Part shown: positions 38,371-48,520 of the stretch, in pieces
How positions within the stretch are numbered: the stretch's first letter is position 1
Layout of the letters: each line of letters starts with the position of its first letter
Source of the DNA: Sphingopyxis bauzanensis
Lineage (GTDB): Bacteria > Pseudomonadota > Alphaproteobacteria > Sphingomonadales > Sphingomonadaceae
Reading direction: 5' to 3'
Length of the DNA: 64,000 nucleotides
Assembly (NCBI RefSeq): GCF_002205675.1
Contig: NZ_NISK01000001.1
Span: 739,054-803,053, forward strand
Position numbers and translations under genes: made by a program
The notes under the pieces: generated by a model
Seen by the model: only the letters and a program-made list of their open reading frames with translations
The model's database searches: none
Told to the model about the DNA's origin: nothing

Positions 38371-39018
38371 TTAGCGTTTGCTCGCTTCTACTTCGGCACG
38401 GACCTGTGCGTAGAGCGGCTCGGGACCGAATTCTGCCAAGGGCTTCCCGTTGACGAAGAAGGTGGGCGTTCCCTTGATGCGGAGCGTGTTCGCGTCGGCG
38501 ATATCGGCCTCCATATTCGCGCGTGCAATATCGGTTGGCATCGCCTTCGCTTTCTCGACATCGAGGCCGGCCGCCTTTGCAGCCGCCCAGGCGCCGTCCA
38601 TCTGGCCATCGTGCCATGACGGCTGGGCCTCTAGAATAGCCTCCATTACAGGCTCCAAAACCCCCTGCTGGCGCGCCGCCTCAAGAATGACGATTGCTTC
38701 CGCCGATCCCGGATGAAGCGGGAGGTAGCGCATCACGAGGCGGACATCCTTCGGATAGGTGGCGAGGATCTGCTTCACCGCAGGATAGAATGCGCGGCAC
38801 GCTTCACACGACGGATCGAAGAATTCGACGATCGTCACGGGCGCCTTCTTGGGTCCGATCACGGGCGAGTGAGGCCGGACAAAGGTCTCGGCGGGCAAGG
38901 CTGCCGCCACAATCGGCGCCGGCTCGCCTGCGACTGACGCGCTGTATAAAGTGACGCCGGCCGCGAACGCCCCGGCGGCGATCAGTCCCATCAGGACGAC
39001 AGCGGATTGTCTTTTCAT
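38371..39018 (-). CDS. DsbA-like thiol oxidoreductase
   Basis: 215-residue periplasmic thioredoxin-fold protein. An N-terminal membrane anchor or signal (VVLMGLIAAGAFAAGVTLYS) is followed by active site CEAC in FFDPSCEACRAFYPAV and the cis-Pro loop GTPTFFVNG. The start at 39018 overlaps the dsbB-like stop. It should oxidise Cys pairs in exported proteins together with the DsbB-like partner. Confidence 0.9.
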   Translation of the reverse strand: MKRQSAVVLMGLIAAGAFAAGVTLYSASVAGEPAPIVAAALPAETFVRPHSPVIGPKKAPVTIVEFFDPSCEACRAFYPAVKQILATYPKDVRLVMRYLPLHPGSAEAIVILEAARQQGVLEPVMEAILEAQPSWHDGQMDGAWAAAKAAGLDVEKAKAMPTDIARANMEADIADANTLRIKGTPTFFVNGKPLAEFGPEPLYAQVRAEVEASKR

Positions 39019-39464
39019 GATTTCGAGTTCCGATAGCAAAATATGAGGAAAAGGATGATGGCGGTGAAGGCGCAGAGCGACAGCAGCGGTATGGGAAGGC
39101 TGCCGTATAGAGTCATGGCGCCCTCGGCGCACGATGGTCCGGTGCCGCAGGGCTGTAGCCCTTCAGACACGACGCCGAGATAGAGGAGCAGATGGTATAA
39201 GGCGACGACCCAGCCGATCGCGGCTAGCGGCGCGGCATAAACGATGACGCTTCGGTCGGAGCGAAACGCGGCAATGGCCAGGATGATTGCCAACGGGAAC
39301 ATGAAGGCCCGCTGGAACCAGCACAAGACACAGGGGGCCTGCCCCATTACCTCGCCAATAAAAATCGCCCCGAGACTTGCCGTCAGCGCCACAAGCCACG
39401 CCCCGATAAGTGCGAGCCATGCGGCAAGAGCGGTCGCGCGCCTTTCCCGGATGATCATGTTCAT
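39015..39464 (-). CDS. DsbB/BdbC-like disulfide-generating membrane protein
   Basis: 149 residues from ATG 39464, with four membrane segments. Two Cys pairs are present as in DsbB: APCVLCWFQR in the first loop and LQPCGTGPSCAEG in the second. It re-oxidises the DsbA-like protein encoded just downstream. Its start overlaps the end of the SRPBCC gene. Confidence 0.9.
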   Translation of the reverse strand: MNMIIRERRATALAAWLALIGAWLVALTASLGAIFIGEVMGQAPCVLCWFQRAFMFPLAIILAIAAFRSDRSVIVYAAPLAAIGWVVALYHLLLYLGVVSEGLQPCGTGPSCAEGAMTLYGSLPIPLLSLCAFTAIILFLIFCYRNSKS

Positions 39465-39949
39465 GGCCGCCGCCCCTTCTTCGCGCGAATGGCTTTCGCT
39501 GCCGGGTTGGTCCGCGGCCGCGCGAGATATTGCGTCAGGAAACGGTCGGTCTCGCTCAGAAGCACTTCGAAATTTCGGCGAGTCTTGGGCAGGCTCAAGC
39601 GAGCGATCAGCCCCTTGCATCTTATGCTATGGGTCAACCGCGCACCTTCCGGCACCCGCTCGATTTTGAAATGTTCCTCGATCGACAACAGCATCCCGCC
39701 GAGTTTCACGTCGAACGCGAGGTGCTCACCTGGGTCGCAATGTGATATGGTTGCCGTGACGCGCCAAAAGCGCGGGTTGGCCGGGTTCATTCGGAAGGCA
39801 TATTCGACCTCCGCCCCGCGCTCGGGGAGGCCTTTGGGCCGGACATAGGGATTCCAGCGTTCATATTGGTCGAAGTTCGCCAACACCTCCCAAAGCTGCG
39901 CCGGCGATCGCGGCAGCAGCGTCTCCCTCGCAATCTCAAACACAGTCAC
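39461..39949 (-). CDS. SRPBCC family protein
   Basis: 162 residues, GTG start. The START/Bet v1-like fold is suggested by EIARETLLPRSPAQLWEVLA, FDQYERWNPYVRP and HLAFDVKLGGMLLSIEEHF. The ligand is unknown. It lies between the SPC-type P-ATPase and the Dsb pair and overlaps dsbB by four bases. The C-terminus is basic (KAIRAKKGRRP). Confidence 0.8.
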   Translation of the reverse strand: MTVFEIARETLLPRSPAQLWEVLANFDQYERWNPYVRPKGLPERGAEVEYAFRMNPANPRFWRVTATISHCDPGEHLAFDVKLGGMLLSIEEHFKIERVPEGARLTHSIRCKGLIARLSLPKTRRNFEVLLSETDRFLTQYLARPRTNPAAKAIRAKKGRRP

Positions 39950-39983
39950 CTCCCAAATTCACTACAGCACTCCGAGGGCGCAG

Positions 39984-42476
39984 CTACTCGCGGTACGCGA
40001 GCAGGCGAAGCGCGTTGGCTACGACGACGAGGGTCGATCCCTCGTGCGCCGCGACGGCGGGGCCGATACCGAGACCGAAGATCGTCGCGGGAACCAGCAC
40101 GACGACGACGCCGAGGCTCACGACCATATTCTGACGGATGATCGAGCGGGTGCGGCGGCTGAGCCCGATCGCGAAAGGCAGATGCGCGAGATCGTCCGCC
40201 ATGAGCGCCACATCGGCGGTCTCGAGCGCGACGTCCGAGCCGGCGGCGCCCATAGCGATACCGACAGTGGCGCTCGCCATCGCCGGGGCGTCGTTGACGC
40301 CGTCGCCGACCATCGCCACGGGCATCTCGGCGCGTAGCTTCTTGATCGCATCGACCTTCTGCTCTGGCATCAGGTCGCCCCAAGCTTCGCTGATGCCGAC
40401 TTCGGCGGCGATCGATTCGGCGACCCGCTGATGATCACCGGAAATCATGATCATCCGCCCGATACCCAGTTCGCGCAGACGCGAGATCGTCTCACGCGCG
40501 GCGGCGCGCGGCGTGTCCATGAGCCCGATCGCGCCCAGGTCGCGCGAGCCCTTGCGGACTATCATCGTCGTGCGGCCATTCTCCCGCAATCGCTCGATCG
40601 CGTCGGCCATTTCGGGCGAGAGGGGGGCAATGCCGTCGGTCCCGAACATCTCCGCCTTGCCGATGCTGACCGTCTCGCCATCGACCTGCGCCTGGACGCC
40701 GCGCCCAATCAGGTTTTTGAGGTCAGCGGCAGCAGGAAGCGGCGCATCCTTGAGCATCTCGCGCCCGTCGCGCGCGATGGCCGCGGCGAGCGGATGATCG
40801 CTGAGGCTCTCGACCGCAACCGCGACCGCGAGCAGTTCGGTATCGGTCGCGCCGGTCGCCGGGACCACGTCAGTGATGCGCGGTCGTCCTTCGGTCAGCG
40901 TTCCCGTCTTGTCGAAAGCAAGCGCGGTCAGCGAGCCGAGGTTTTCGAGCGGCCCGCCGCCTTTGACGAGGACGCCGCCGCGCGCGGCCCGCGCCACCCC
41001 GGACAGCACCGCGCTTGGGGTCGCGATGGCCAGGGCGCAGGGACTCGCCGCGACGAGGACGGCCATGGCCCGATAGAAGCTATCGCGGAACGGCTCGTCG
41101 ACAACGAACCCCGCGAAAAGCAGGAGGAAAACGAGCCCGAGGACGCTCGGCACGAAGATGCGCTCGAACTTGTCGGTAAAGCGCTGGGTCGGCGATTTCT
41201 GCGTCTCGGCCTCGTTGACCATCTTGACGACTTTCGCGAGCGTCGTGTCGGTGGAAAGCCGGGTCACCGCGATTTCGATGGCGCCTTCGCCGTTGATCGT
41301 GCCGGCGAACACGCGGTGTTTCGCCTCAAGCGCGTCGGCGCGCAACGCGGCTTCTTTCGCGTCGACGACCGGCTCCTTGTCGACAGGCACGCTCTCTCCG
41401 GTCACGGGAGCCTGATCGACGCTCGACCGGCCCAGGATCACGAAGCCATCGGCGGGAAGCCGCTCATTGGGCTTCACAATGACGATGTCGCCGACAAGCA
41501 GCTCCTCGACCGGCACCTCGCGCGGTTCGCCGTCGCGGCGAACGAGCGCGGATTGCGGGGCCAGTTCGGCCAGCGCCTCGATGGCGCGCTTCGCACGTCC
41601 CATGGCATAATGTTCGAGGGCATGGCCGAAGCTGAACAGGAAGAGCAGCAAGGCGCCCTCGGCCCAGGCACTGAGCGCGGCGGCGCCGGCAGCGGCAACG
41701 AGCATCAGCGTGTCGATCTCGAACCGCTTGAGCTTCAGATTCTCGATCGCCTCGCGCAGCGTGAACCAGCCACCGAGACCATATGCGGCGATATAGAAAC
41801 CCAGCGGCACCCAATCGGGGAGCGCCGTCAGTTTCTCGATCGCAAAACCGATGCCGAGAACCACGCCGCACAGCAGCGCGACATAGAGCTCGGTGTTCGC
41901 ACCGAAGATACCGCCATGGGCATGACCATGATCGCCCTCGCCATGCTCGCCATGATCATGGCCGCTATGGTCGTCTTTCTCGGAATGCCTCTGCTTCGCT
42001 AGCATCGGTTCGGCCGCTCCCACAGTCTTCTTCTGGTAGACGCCCATATCGGCGAGCGCCTGACGGATCTGGTCGAGTGAAATATCGCTCGTGCGGAACT
42101 CGGCGCGGATCACGCCCGCCGCGCTAGCCTCCGCCTCGACGATGCCGGGAAGCTGACGCAAACGATCGCTCACCGTGCGAGCGCGCCGCGTGTGTCCGAG
42201 CCCCTCGACGTCGGTCCAGAGAAGATGCTGATATTGCTCGGTCAGCGCCGCCCCGGCGCTCCGGGCGAGCTGGCGCACCCGTTCCAGCGGGACGATGTCG
42301 GGATCATAATGGATGCAAAGCTGCGCGGGCGCGTCGCCCTGCGCGGCTACGACATGCGCCTTTTCGACGCCCGGCCGGCCCTGCAATTCACCTGACAGCC
42401 GTTCGATACAGCGGTCCGCCTCGTCGGGCACTTCCGGGAGCAGGAGTTCGATATCGAGCCTGACCGTTTCCGTCAT
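39984..42476 (-). CDS. P1B-type ATPase with SPC motif (zinc/cadmium/cobalt exporter)
   Basis: 830-residue pump. Two N-terminal HMA-like domains are present but lack the CxxC metal site. A His-rich stretch (DHSGHDHGEHGEGDHGHAHG) follows. The membrane motif is SPC (478-480) rather than CPC, then [10 protein letters not shown] at 522 and [13 protein letters not shown] ATPases of the P1B-4 group carry Zn, Cd or Co, so this one fits the czc operon and not the copper set. It is preceded by a 154-base gap without a clear promoter. Confidence 0.92.
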   Translation of the reverse strand: MTETVRLDIELLLPEVPDEADRCIERLSGELQGRPGVEKAHVVAAQGDAPAQLCIHYDPDIVPLERVRQLARSAGAALTEQYQHLLWTDVEGLGHTRRARTVSDRLRQLPGIVEAEASAAGVIRAEFRTSDISLDQIRQALADMGVYQKKTVGAAEPMLAKQRHSEKDDHSGHDHGEHGEGDHGHAHGGIFGANTELYVALLCGVVLGIGFAIEKLTALPDWVPLGFYIAAYGLGGWFTLREAIENLKLKRFEIDTLMLVAAAGAAALSAWAEGALLLFLFSFGHALEHYAMGRAKRAIEALAELAPQSALVRRDGEPREVPVEELLVGDIVIVKPNERLPADGFVILGRSSVDQAPVTGESVPVDKEPVVDAKEAALRADALEAKHRVFAGTINGEGAIEIAVTRLSTDTTLAKVVKMVNEAETQKSPTQRFTDKFERIFVPSVLGLVFLLLFAGFVVDEPFRDSFYRAMAVLVAASPCALAIATPSAVLSGVARAARGGVLVKGGGPLENLGSLTALAFDKTGTLTEGRPRITDVVPATGATDTELLAVAVAVESLSDHPLAAAIARDGREMLKDAPLPAAADLKNLIGRGVQAQVDGETVSIGKAEMFGTDGIAPLSPEMADAIERLRENGRTTMIVRKGSRDLGAIGLMDTPRAAARETISRLRELGIGRMIMISGDHQRVAESIAAEVGISEAWGDLMPEQKVDAIKKLRAEMPVAMVGDGVNDAPAMASATVGIAMGAAGSDVALETADVALMADDLAHLPFAIGLSRRTRSIIRQNMVVSLGVVVVLVPATIFGLGIGPAVAAHEGSTLVVVANALRLLAYRE

Positions 42477-42630
42477 TGTTCAATCCTCAATATTCCAACC
42501 ATTTGCTGGACCTTTTCTGATAATTCCCAGGCTCCCGGCAACAGCGCTGCCTTTTGTCCGCATGGCGATCGGTTTCACCTGACATCGGCTCATTCGTGGG
42601 AGGCGGGCCCGTTGTGTTACGGCAACCAGG

Positions 42631-43572
42631 TCAAGCATGTATCGCGTCCTCATCGCCACATGCGACGGTCTCGGTCTGAATTGTCGAGTGCTGGATATTG
42701 AACTGCGTGCCCAGCATCGCGGCGACCGCGCCGCGCAGCGCCTCGGGATCGGCGCCCGCCGCGAGGACGATATGGGCGGTCAGGCTGGCATCGTCGCCAG
42801 CGACCGACCAGACGTGCAGATCGTGAACGCCCGCCACGCCATCGACCGAGCCCATCGCAGCGCGCACGGTGTCGAGATCGATGCCACCGGGTACGCCCTG
42901 GAGCAGGATGTGCGTGGTGTCGCGCAAGAGCGACCAAGTGCGCGGCAGCACCCAAAGGCCGATGGCGATGGCCACGACCGGATCGATCCAGGTCTTGCCC
43001 GTGAGCCAGATCAGCACCGCAGCGCCGATTACGCCAATCGATCCGAGCATGTCCGCCCACACTTCGAGATAGGCGCCCTTCATGTTCAGGCTTTTCTCGA
43101 CGCCGCCGGCGAGCAAGCGCATCGCAACGAAGTTCACGATCAGGCCGATGGTCGCAACGACCAGCATGCCCACCGATTCCACCGGCTGCGGATCGACGAA
43201 GCGCGACACGCCTTCATAGAGGATATAGGCGGCCACCACGAACAGCAGCACGGCGTTGAAGGCCGCAGCGAGAATCTCGAAGCGGCGGTAGCCATAGGTT
43301 CGCTGCTTGTCGGCTTGCTTCTGGCCGACCTTAACCGCCACGAGGGCGATCGCCAGTGCAGCGGCATCGGTAAACATATGCGCCGCGTCGGACAGCAGCG
43401 CGAGGCTGCCGAACCAATAGGCCCCGATCAGTTCGGCGACGAGGAAGGTGGAGGTAAGGCCGAGCGCGATGGCGAGCCGCCCCGAAGTCGCACCTGCGCC
43501 ATGGCTGTGGCCACTCTCGCCGGCGTTCTTGGCGTCAGCGGCGTCGTCGGCATGATCGGGAGCCGCGGTCAT
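42631..43572 (-). CDS. czcD: CDF-family cation exporter (CzcD/ZitB-like)
   Basis: 313-residue inner-membrane antiporter with six membrane segments. Metal-site motifs are SLALLSDAAHMFTDAAALAI in TM2 and YLEVWADMLGSIGVI in TM5; a His-rich N-terminus (GESGHSHGAGA) and a C-terminal cytoplasmic domain (HDLHVWSVAG) complete the family plan. It exports Zn, Cd or Co. It follows the DUF305 gene by two bases. Confidence 0.92.
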   Translation of the reverse strand: MTAAPDHADDAADAKNAGESGHSHGAGATSGRLAIALGLTSTFLVAELIGAYWFGSLALLSDAAHMFTDAAALAIALVAVKVGQKQADKQRTYGYRRFEILAAAFNAVLLFVVAAYILYEGVSRFVDPQPVESVGMLVVATIGLIVNFVAMRLLAGGVEKSLNMKGAYLEVWADMLGSIGVIGAAVLIWLTGKTWIDPVVAIAIGLWVLPRTWSLLRDTTHILLQGVPGGIDLDTVRAAMGSVDGVAGVHDLHVWSVAGDDASLTAHIVLAAGADPEALRGAVAAMLGTQFNIQHSTIQTETVACGDEDAIHA

Positions 43573-43573
43573 G

Positions 43574-43978
43574 TCAATTCGCCTTCGGCGGGCTTTGGGG
43601 CATCGCCTTTTCCCGACGTTCCAACCAGCTTTGCATCACAGCGACCTCCTTTTCCTGCGCAGCTATGACCGATCGGGCGAGTTCGCGCACCTCCGGGTCT
43701 TTGCCATATTGCAGCGCGACCTTGGCCATCCCCACCGCGCCCTGATGATGCGGAATCATCGACCGCATGAAGTCGGTGTCGGCGTCGCCCGTCAGAACCA
43801 CTGCCATATCCTTGTGCATCCTGTCGGCCGCCGCCTCGAACGCCTTGGCCGCCGGCGTCGAGGTGGCCGCAGCCGCATGCTGCATATCGCCATGTCCGGC
43901 GCTGTCCGCGTCGGTGCTCGGCTTTCCGGATGAACAGGCCGCAACTAAGAGTCCAAGCAGCAATATGGGGGTCTTCAT
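43574..43978 (-). CDS. DUF305 lipoprotein
   Basis: 134 residues from ATG 43978 (GGGAGG upstream); an in-frame ATG at 44065 overlaps the czcA stop but would add 29 residues before a clear lipobox (LVAAC). The DUF305 signature [20 protein letters not shown] is present. Unlike the DUF305 protein at 12716 it has no membrane helices. Its role is unknown; metal binding by the His pair is likely. Confidence 0.85.
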   Translation of the reverse strand: MKTPILLLGLLVAACSSGKPSTDADSAGHGDMQHAAAATSTPAAKAFEAAADRMHKDMAVVLTGDADTDFMRSMIPHHQGAVGMAKVALQYGKDPEVRELARSVIAAQEKEVAVMQSWLERREKAMPQSPPKAN

Positions 43979-44061
43979 CACCCTGCCTCCCGGGAAAGCC
44001 GATGGCGGCGGTGAGCCGCCATCGGTTTCGTCCTGCGTGGCATGAGGAGCTTGATGCTCGC

Positions 44062-47000
44062 TCATGCCGGTTTGCCGCCCGTATCGTCACCGGGCAGGAA
44101 GACCCGTTCTCCGAGCGCGGTGACGTCGGTGTAGTCGCCGGCAACATGCTTGTTGTGCCGGCCGCGAAGCAGCAGATGGCTGATCGCGGGCAGGACGAAC
44201 AAGGTCAGCAAGGTCGAAGTGATCAGCCCGCCGATGACGACGATTGCGAGCGGCTTCTGCACTTCGGCGCCGGTCCCGGTCGCAAGGGCCATCGGTACGA
44301 AGCCGATCGCGGGCACGATGCCCGTCATCAGCACCGCGCGGACGCGTTCCATGACGCCCTCGCCGATCGCGACATCGACAGGTTTGCCTTCGTCGATGCG
44401 CTGGTTGATGCTCGACATCACGACCAGCCCATTGAGCACCGTCACGCCCGAAAGCACGATGAAGCCCACGGCCGCCGATACCGAGAAGGGCAGCCCGGTC
44501 AGCAGGAGCGAGAAGACGCCGCCAGCCAGCGCGAGAGGGATTGCGGAATAGACCGCGATCGCCTGGCGCACACCGCCCAATGCCATGAACAGGATGCCGA
44601 ATATCGCCGCGAAGATGATCGGGATGACGATCGACAGCCGCGCCGATGCGGCTTGCAGATTCTCGAACTGCCCGCCCCATTCGATAAAGCTCCCTGTAGG
44701 AAGCTTGACCTGCGCATTCACCTTCTCCTGCGCCTCGGCGACGAAGGAGCCCAAGTCATTGCCGCGGACATTGGCTTGCACCACGACGCGCCGCTTGCCG
44801 TTTTCACGGCTGACCTGGTTCAACCCTTCGGAGAAGCCGAACTTGGCGAGTTCGCTGAGCGGCACCGATGCCCGCGATCCGCCCTCGCCGGGAAGGAGCA
44901 CAGGAAGCGCCCCTACCGCGTCGAGATCGTCACGCGTGGCGCGGTCGAGACGGACGACGATGTCATAACGCCGGTCGCCTTCGAACACGATCCCGGCCTC
45001 GCGTCCGCCAAGTGCGGCGGCGACCGTATCGCTGACGTCCTGCAAGGTCAGGCCGTACCGCGCGATGGCATCGCGGTCGAACTGAACGTCGAGCACGGGG
45101 AAGCCCGCGGTCTGTTCGACCTTGACGTCGGCGGCGCCCGGAACGGTGTTCAGGATCGCTGCCACCTGCTGCGCAGCGCGGCCCATTTCGTCGAGATCGT
45201 CGCCGTAGAGCTTGATCGCGATGTCGCCGCGCACGCCGGCAATCAGCTCGTTGAACCTGAGCTGGATAGGCTGGCTGATCTCGAACGCATTGCCAACGAG
45301 CGGTTCAAGCTTCTTCTCGACCCGCGCGATCACATCATCCTTGGTGCTGACGCCATCAGGCCATGCGTCCTTTGGCTTCAGGATGATGAAGGTATCCGAC
45401 GCGTTTGGCGGCATCGGATCGCTGGCGACCTCGGCCGTACCCGTCTTCGAGTAGATGAAGGCGACTTCGGGGAGAGTCGATACGGCCTTCTCGACCTGTA
45501 GCTGCATCGCCTGCGACTTGTTCAAGGATGTCGACGGGATACGAAGCGCCTGCATCGCGAGATTGCCTTCGCCCAGCACCGGGATGAACTCGCTGCCGAG
45601 CATGCCGAACACCAATATGGCCGCGGCAAAAGTACCGCCACCGGCACCGATCCACGGCCAGGGGCGCGCGATGACGCGCTTGAGCACGGGCTCATAGCGG
45701 GTCTTCACCCAAGCGATCGCGCGCACTTCCTTCTCGGCGACCTTGCCGCGAAGAAGCAGTGCGACCATCGCGGGGACGAAGGTCAGCGATGCAATGAACG
45801 CACCGGCCAGAGCCAGCAATACCGTGATCGCCATCGGCGAGAAGGTCTTGCCCTCGACGCCGGTGAAGGTGAGCAAAGGCACGAACACGAGGAAGATGAT
45901 CGCCTGCCCGTAGATCGTCGGCTTCACCATTTCGCGCGAGGCTTCGAATACCTCGTGCAGACGTTCGCTCAGCGAGAGCAATCGCCCTTCATGATGTTGC
46001 CTCTCAGCCAGTCGCCTGAGGCAGTTTTCGATGATGATGATCGAGCCGTCGACGATGAGGCCGAAGTCTAGCGCGCCGAGGCTCATCAAATTGCCCGACG
46101 TGCCGGTGATGTTCATGCCCGTCCCCATGATCAGGAACGAGATCGGGATGACAAGCGTGGCGATCACCGCCGCACGGAAGTTGCCGAGCAGCCAGAACAA
46201 AACCGCCGCGACAAGCAAGGCGCCTTCGGCGAGGTTCTTCTCGACGGTGCCGATCGTCGCGTCGACGAGCTGCGAGCGATCGAGCACGGGTTTGACGACG
46301 ATGCCCGCGGGCATGGATTTCGTGACGTCTTTCAAGCGTTCGGCTGCGGCCGATGCCACGATCCGGCTGTTGCCGTTCGCCAGCATCAAGACCGTGCCGA
46401 CAACCAGCTCCTTGCCATTTTCCGATGCCGACCCGGTCCGCAATTCGCCGCCGATCTGCACGGTCGCAACGTCACGAACCATGACGGGAACCCCGCCGCG
46501 GCTTGCAACGGTGGCGCGACCGATCTCGTCGAGCGTGCGGATGCGGCCATCGGCGCGCACGAGAAAAGCCTCCCCGCCGCGTTCGACGAAGTTGGCGCCG
46601 ACCGAGATGTTGGCGCGTTCGAGAGATTCAGCGAGCTCGGAAAAGCTGATGCCGTAGGTTGCCAATTTTGTCGCATCGGGCTGGACGACGAACTGCTTTT
46701 CATAGCCACCGATCGAGTCAATGCCGGCAACGCCGGATACCGAGCGCAGTTGCGGGCGGATCACCCAGTCTTGCACCGTCCGCAGGTAACCGAGCTTGGC
46801 CACCTCGTCGGTCAGGACTTCGCCCGTGGGCGTAATATAGGATCCGTCGGGCTGAGGTCCTGGCTTTCCCGCGATCTTGGGCGTTTTGGCCGTGCGGTCG
46901 AAATCGACGGTGTACATCAGCACCTCGCCGAGCCCGGTCGAAACCGGACCCATTTGCGGTTCGGCGCCGTCAGGCAGCGTGCCCTTCGCTTGGTTGAGCC

Positions 47001-47337
47001 GCTCGGCCACCTGCTGGCGGGCGAAATACAGGTCGGTGTGATCTTCGAAGATCACCGTGACCTGGCTGAACCCGTTGCGCGAGATCGAGCGCGAACTTTC
47101 CAGACCGGGGATTCCCGCCATCGCGGTTTCGACTGGAAAGGTTACCAGCCGTTCGATGTCGAGTGGCCCGAGATTGGGCTCGACCGTATTGATCTGTACC
47201 TGCTTGTTGGTGATGTCGGGGACGGCATCGATCGGCAGCTTCAGGAGCTGGGTAAGGCCATAAGCGGATATGATGAGGGTGAGGATGACCACACCCCAGC
47301 GAAAGCGTATCGACGCGTCGAGAAGTTTTTCGATCAT
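44062..47337 (-). CDS. czcA: RND heavy-metal pump CzcA
   Basis: 1091-residue inner-membrane pump of the heavy-metal RND family. It begins [14 protein letters not shown], followed by the [16 protein letters not shown] motif of CzcA/CnrA, and has the proton-path region [20 protein letters not shown] (Asp residues) and two permease halves. Neighbours czcB, czcC, the CDF exporter and the Zn-type ATPase make Zn/Cd/Co the probable substrates. It overlaps the stop-start region of czcB. Confidence 0.94.
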   Translation of the reverse strand: MIEKLLDASIRFRWGVVILTLIISAYGLTQLLKLPIDAVPDITNKQVQINTVEPNLGPLDIERLVTFPVETAMAGIPGLESSRSISRNGFSQVTVIFEDHTDLYFARQQVAERLNQAKGTLPDGAEPQMGPVSTGLGEVLMYTVDFDRTAKTPKIAGKPGPQPDGSYITPTGEVLTDEVAKLGYLRTVQDWVIRPQLRSVSGVAGIDSIGGYEKQFVVQPDATKLATYGISFSELAESLERANISVGANFVERGGEAFLVRADGRIRTLDEIGRATVASRGGVPVMVRDVATVQIGGELRTGSASENGKELVVGTVLMLANGNSRIVASAAAERLKDVTKSMPAGIVVKPVLDRSQLVDATIGTVEKNLAEGALLVAAVLFWLLGNFRAAVIATLVIPISFLIMGTGMNITGTSGNLMSLGALDFGLIVDGSIIIIENCLRRLAERQHHEGRLLSLSERLHEVFEASREMVKPTIYGQAIIFLVFVPLLTFTGVEGKTFSPMAITVLLALAGAFIASLTFVPAMVALLLRGKVAEKEVRAIAWVKTRYEPVLKRVIARPWPWIGAGGGTFAAAILVFGMLGSEFIPVLGEGNLAMQALRIPSTSLNKSQAMQLQVEKAVSTLPEVAFIYSKTGTAEVASDPMPPNASDTFIILKPKDAWPDGVSTKDDVIARVEKKLEPLVGNAFEISQPIQLRFNELIAGVRGDIAIKLYGDDLDEMGRAAQQVAAILNTVPGAADVKVEQTAGFPVLDVQFDRDAIARYGLTLQDVSDTVAAALGGREAGIVFEGDRRYDIVVRLDRATRDDLDAVGALPVLLPGEGGSRASVPLSELAKFGFSEGLNQVSRENGKRRVVVQANVRGNDLGSFVAEAQEKVNAQVKLPTGSFIEWGGQFENLQAASARLSIVIPIIFAAIFGILFMALGGVRQAIAVYSAIPLALAGGVFSLLLTGLPFSVSAAVGFIVLSGVTVLNGLVVMSSINQRIDEGKPVDVAIGEGVMERVRAVLMTGIVPAIGFVPMALATGTGAEVQKPLAIVVIGGLITSTLLTLFVLPAISHLLLRGRHNKHVAGDYTDVTALGERVFLPGDDTGGKPA

Positions 47338-47338
47338 C

Positions 47339-48508
47339 TCAATGCTCCGCCTCGCCCTTGCCGATTTCGGCTTTGAGCAGGAAAGCACCCTTGGTCGCGA
47401 TGACCGCGCCCGGTTTCACCCCGTCGACAATCTCGATACGGCCGCCGCCGCGCTTGCCGGTAACCACCGTCATGGCCTGGAAGCCTTTGGCGGTCTTGAC
47501 GAAAACGACCTCGCGGCCTTCGACGGTCTGCACCGCTTCCTCCGGCAGCGCGATCAGGCTCGACCCGGCAGCGTCGCGCGGCTTGATCCGCGCACGCAAC
47601 CCCTGGCCGGGCGTCAGGCCGCCGATGCCATCGGGGACGAGGACAATCGTCGCCGTCTTGCTTTCCGCGTCGAGGCTCGGGGTTGCCGACCGAACCACCG
47701 CATTCACGGTCTCGCCGCCCAGCAGTTCGATGACCGCGGTATCGCCCGGGCTGATCCGCCGCGCATCTGCGGCGAGCACCGAGGCGTTGATCTGGATGCG
47801 GCGGGGATCGGAGACCCGGAACAATTCGGTGCCCGCAAGCACATAGGACCCGAGTTTCGCGTCCGACTTGGTGACCCGTCCAGAAATCAGGCTCGTCACC
47901 GCCAGCGTGCGGCCGTCGCCCGATACCTTGGCGGCGGCGGCAGCCGATTGCGACCGCCGTGCTTCGGACTCGGCCTCTGCGAGCGCCGCCGCGGCGGCCT
48001 CGAGATCCTGCTTCGCCGTAATCCGCGCATCGAATAGCTTCTTTTCGCGGGCATAGGTCGAGCGCGCAAGCGCAAGTCGCGCCGTCGCCGAGCTGCGCTC
48101 GGATGCGATCGCCGCCGCGTCGCGGCTTTCCATCACCGCGACCGCCTCGCCGGCACGAACCTCGTCGCCGAGACGGCGGTTTATGCGGGTAATCGCGCCG
48201 TCGGCGCGCGCCGTCAGCACGGCCTCGCCTTCGGGGGTCGACGCGACGACGCCCTGCGCGAGGATTTCCGAGCCGAGGCCGCCGGCTTGGATCGTCTCGG
48301 TGACGATGCCCGCGCCCTTGGCGCGCGCCTCGTCCATCAGGATCTGGCCTTCGACATGGCCTTCCTCTTCTTCCTCGGCAGGCGCCGCAGCAGGTGCTGC
48401 GACGGGTGCGGTCATCGACCGGCCGATCAGGATGCCGCCGCCGCCGAGCACGAGTGCCCCGACCGCCACAGCGGCCATCAGGCGATTTTTATTTTCGAAG
48501 ATTTGCAT
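47339..48508 (-). CDS. czcB: RND efflux periplasmic adaptor CzcB
   Basis: 389-residue membrane fusion protein. It has an N-terminal anchor (LMAAVAVGALVLGGGGILIG), then an Ala-rich and acidic linker (EEEEEGHVEGQI). Lipoyl-like and alpha-hairpin domains follow (VLTARADGAITRINRRLGDEV, EAEARRSQSAAAAAK region) with a final beta-barrel. It differs from the CusB of the copper set in lacking the YYYDPMFPN domain. Confidence 0.92.
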   Translation of the reverse strand: MQIFENKNRLMAAVAVGALVLGGGGILIGRSMTAPVAAPAAAPAEEEEEGHVEGQILMDEARAKGAGIVTETIQAGGLGSEILAQGVVASTPEGEAVLTARADGAITRINRRLGDEVRAGEAVAVMESRDAAAIASERSSATARLALARSTYAREKKLFDARITAKQDLEAAAAALAEAESEARRSQSAAAAAKVSGDGRTLAVTSLISGRVTKSDAKLGSYVLAGTELFRVSDPRRIQINASVLAADARRISPGDTAVIELLGGETVNAVVRSATPSLDAESKTATIVLVPDGIGGLTPGQGLRARIKPRDAAGSSLIALPEEAVQTVEGREVVFVKTAKGFQAMTVVTGKRGGGRIEIVDGVKPGAVIATKGAFLLKAEIGKGEAEH

Positions 48509-48520
48509 GTTGTGAGTCCC

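Noticed and set aside
40431..42002. A 523-codon plus-strand frame opposite the SPC-type ATPase
   Set aside because: The minus strand has a complete P-type ATPase with DKTGT and hinge motifs; the plus frame shows no domain and is low in complexity.
43930..45501. A 523-codon plus-strand frame opposite czcA
   Set aside because: It is antisense to czcA and has no recognisable domain or ribosome site.
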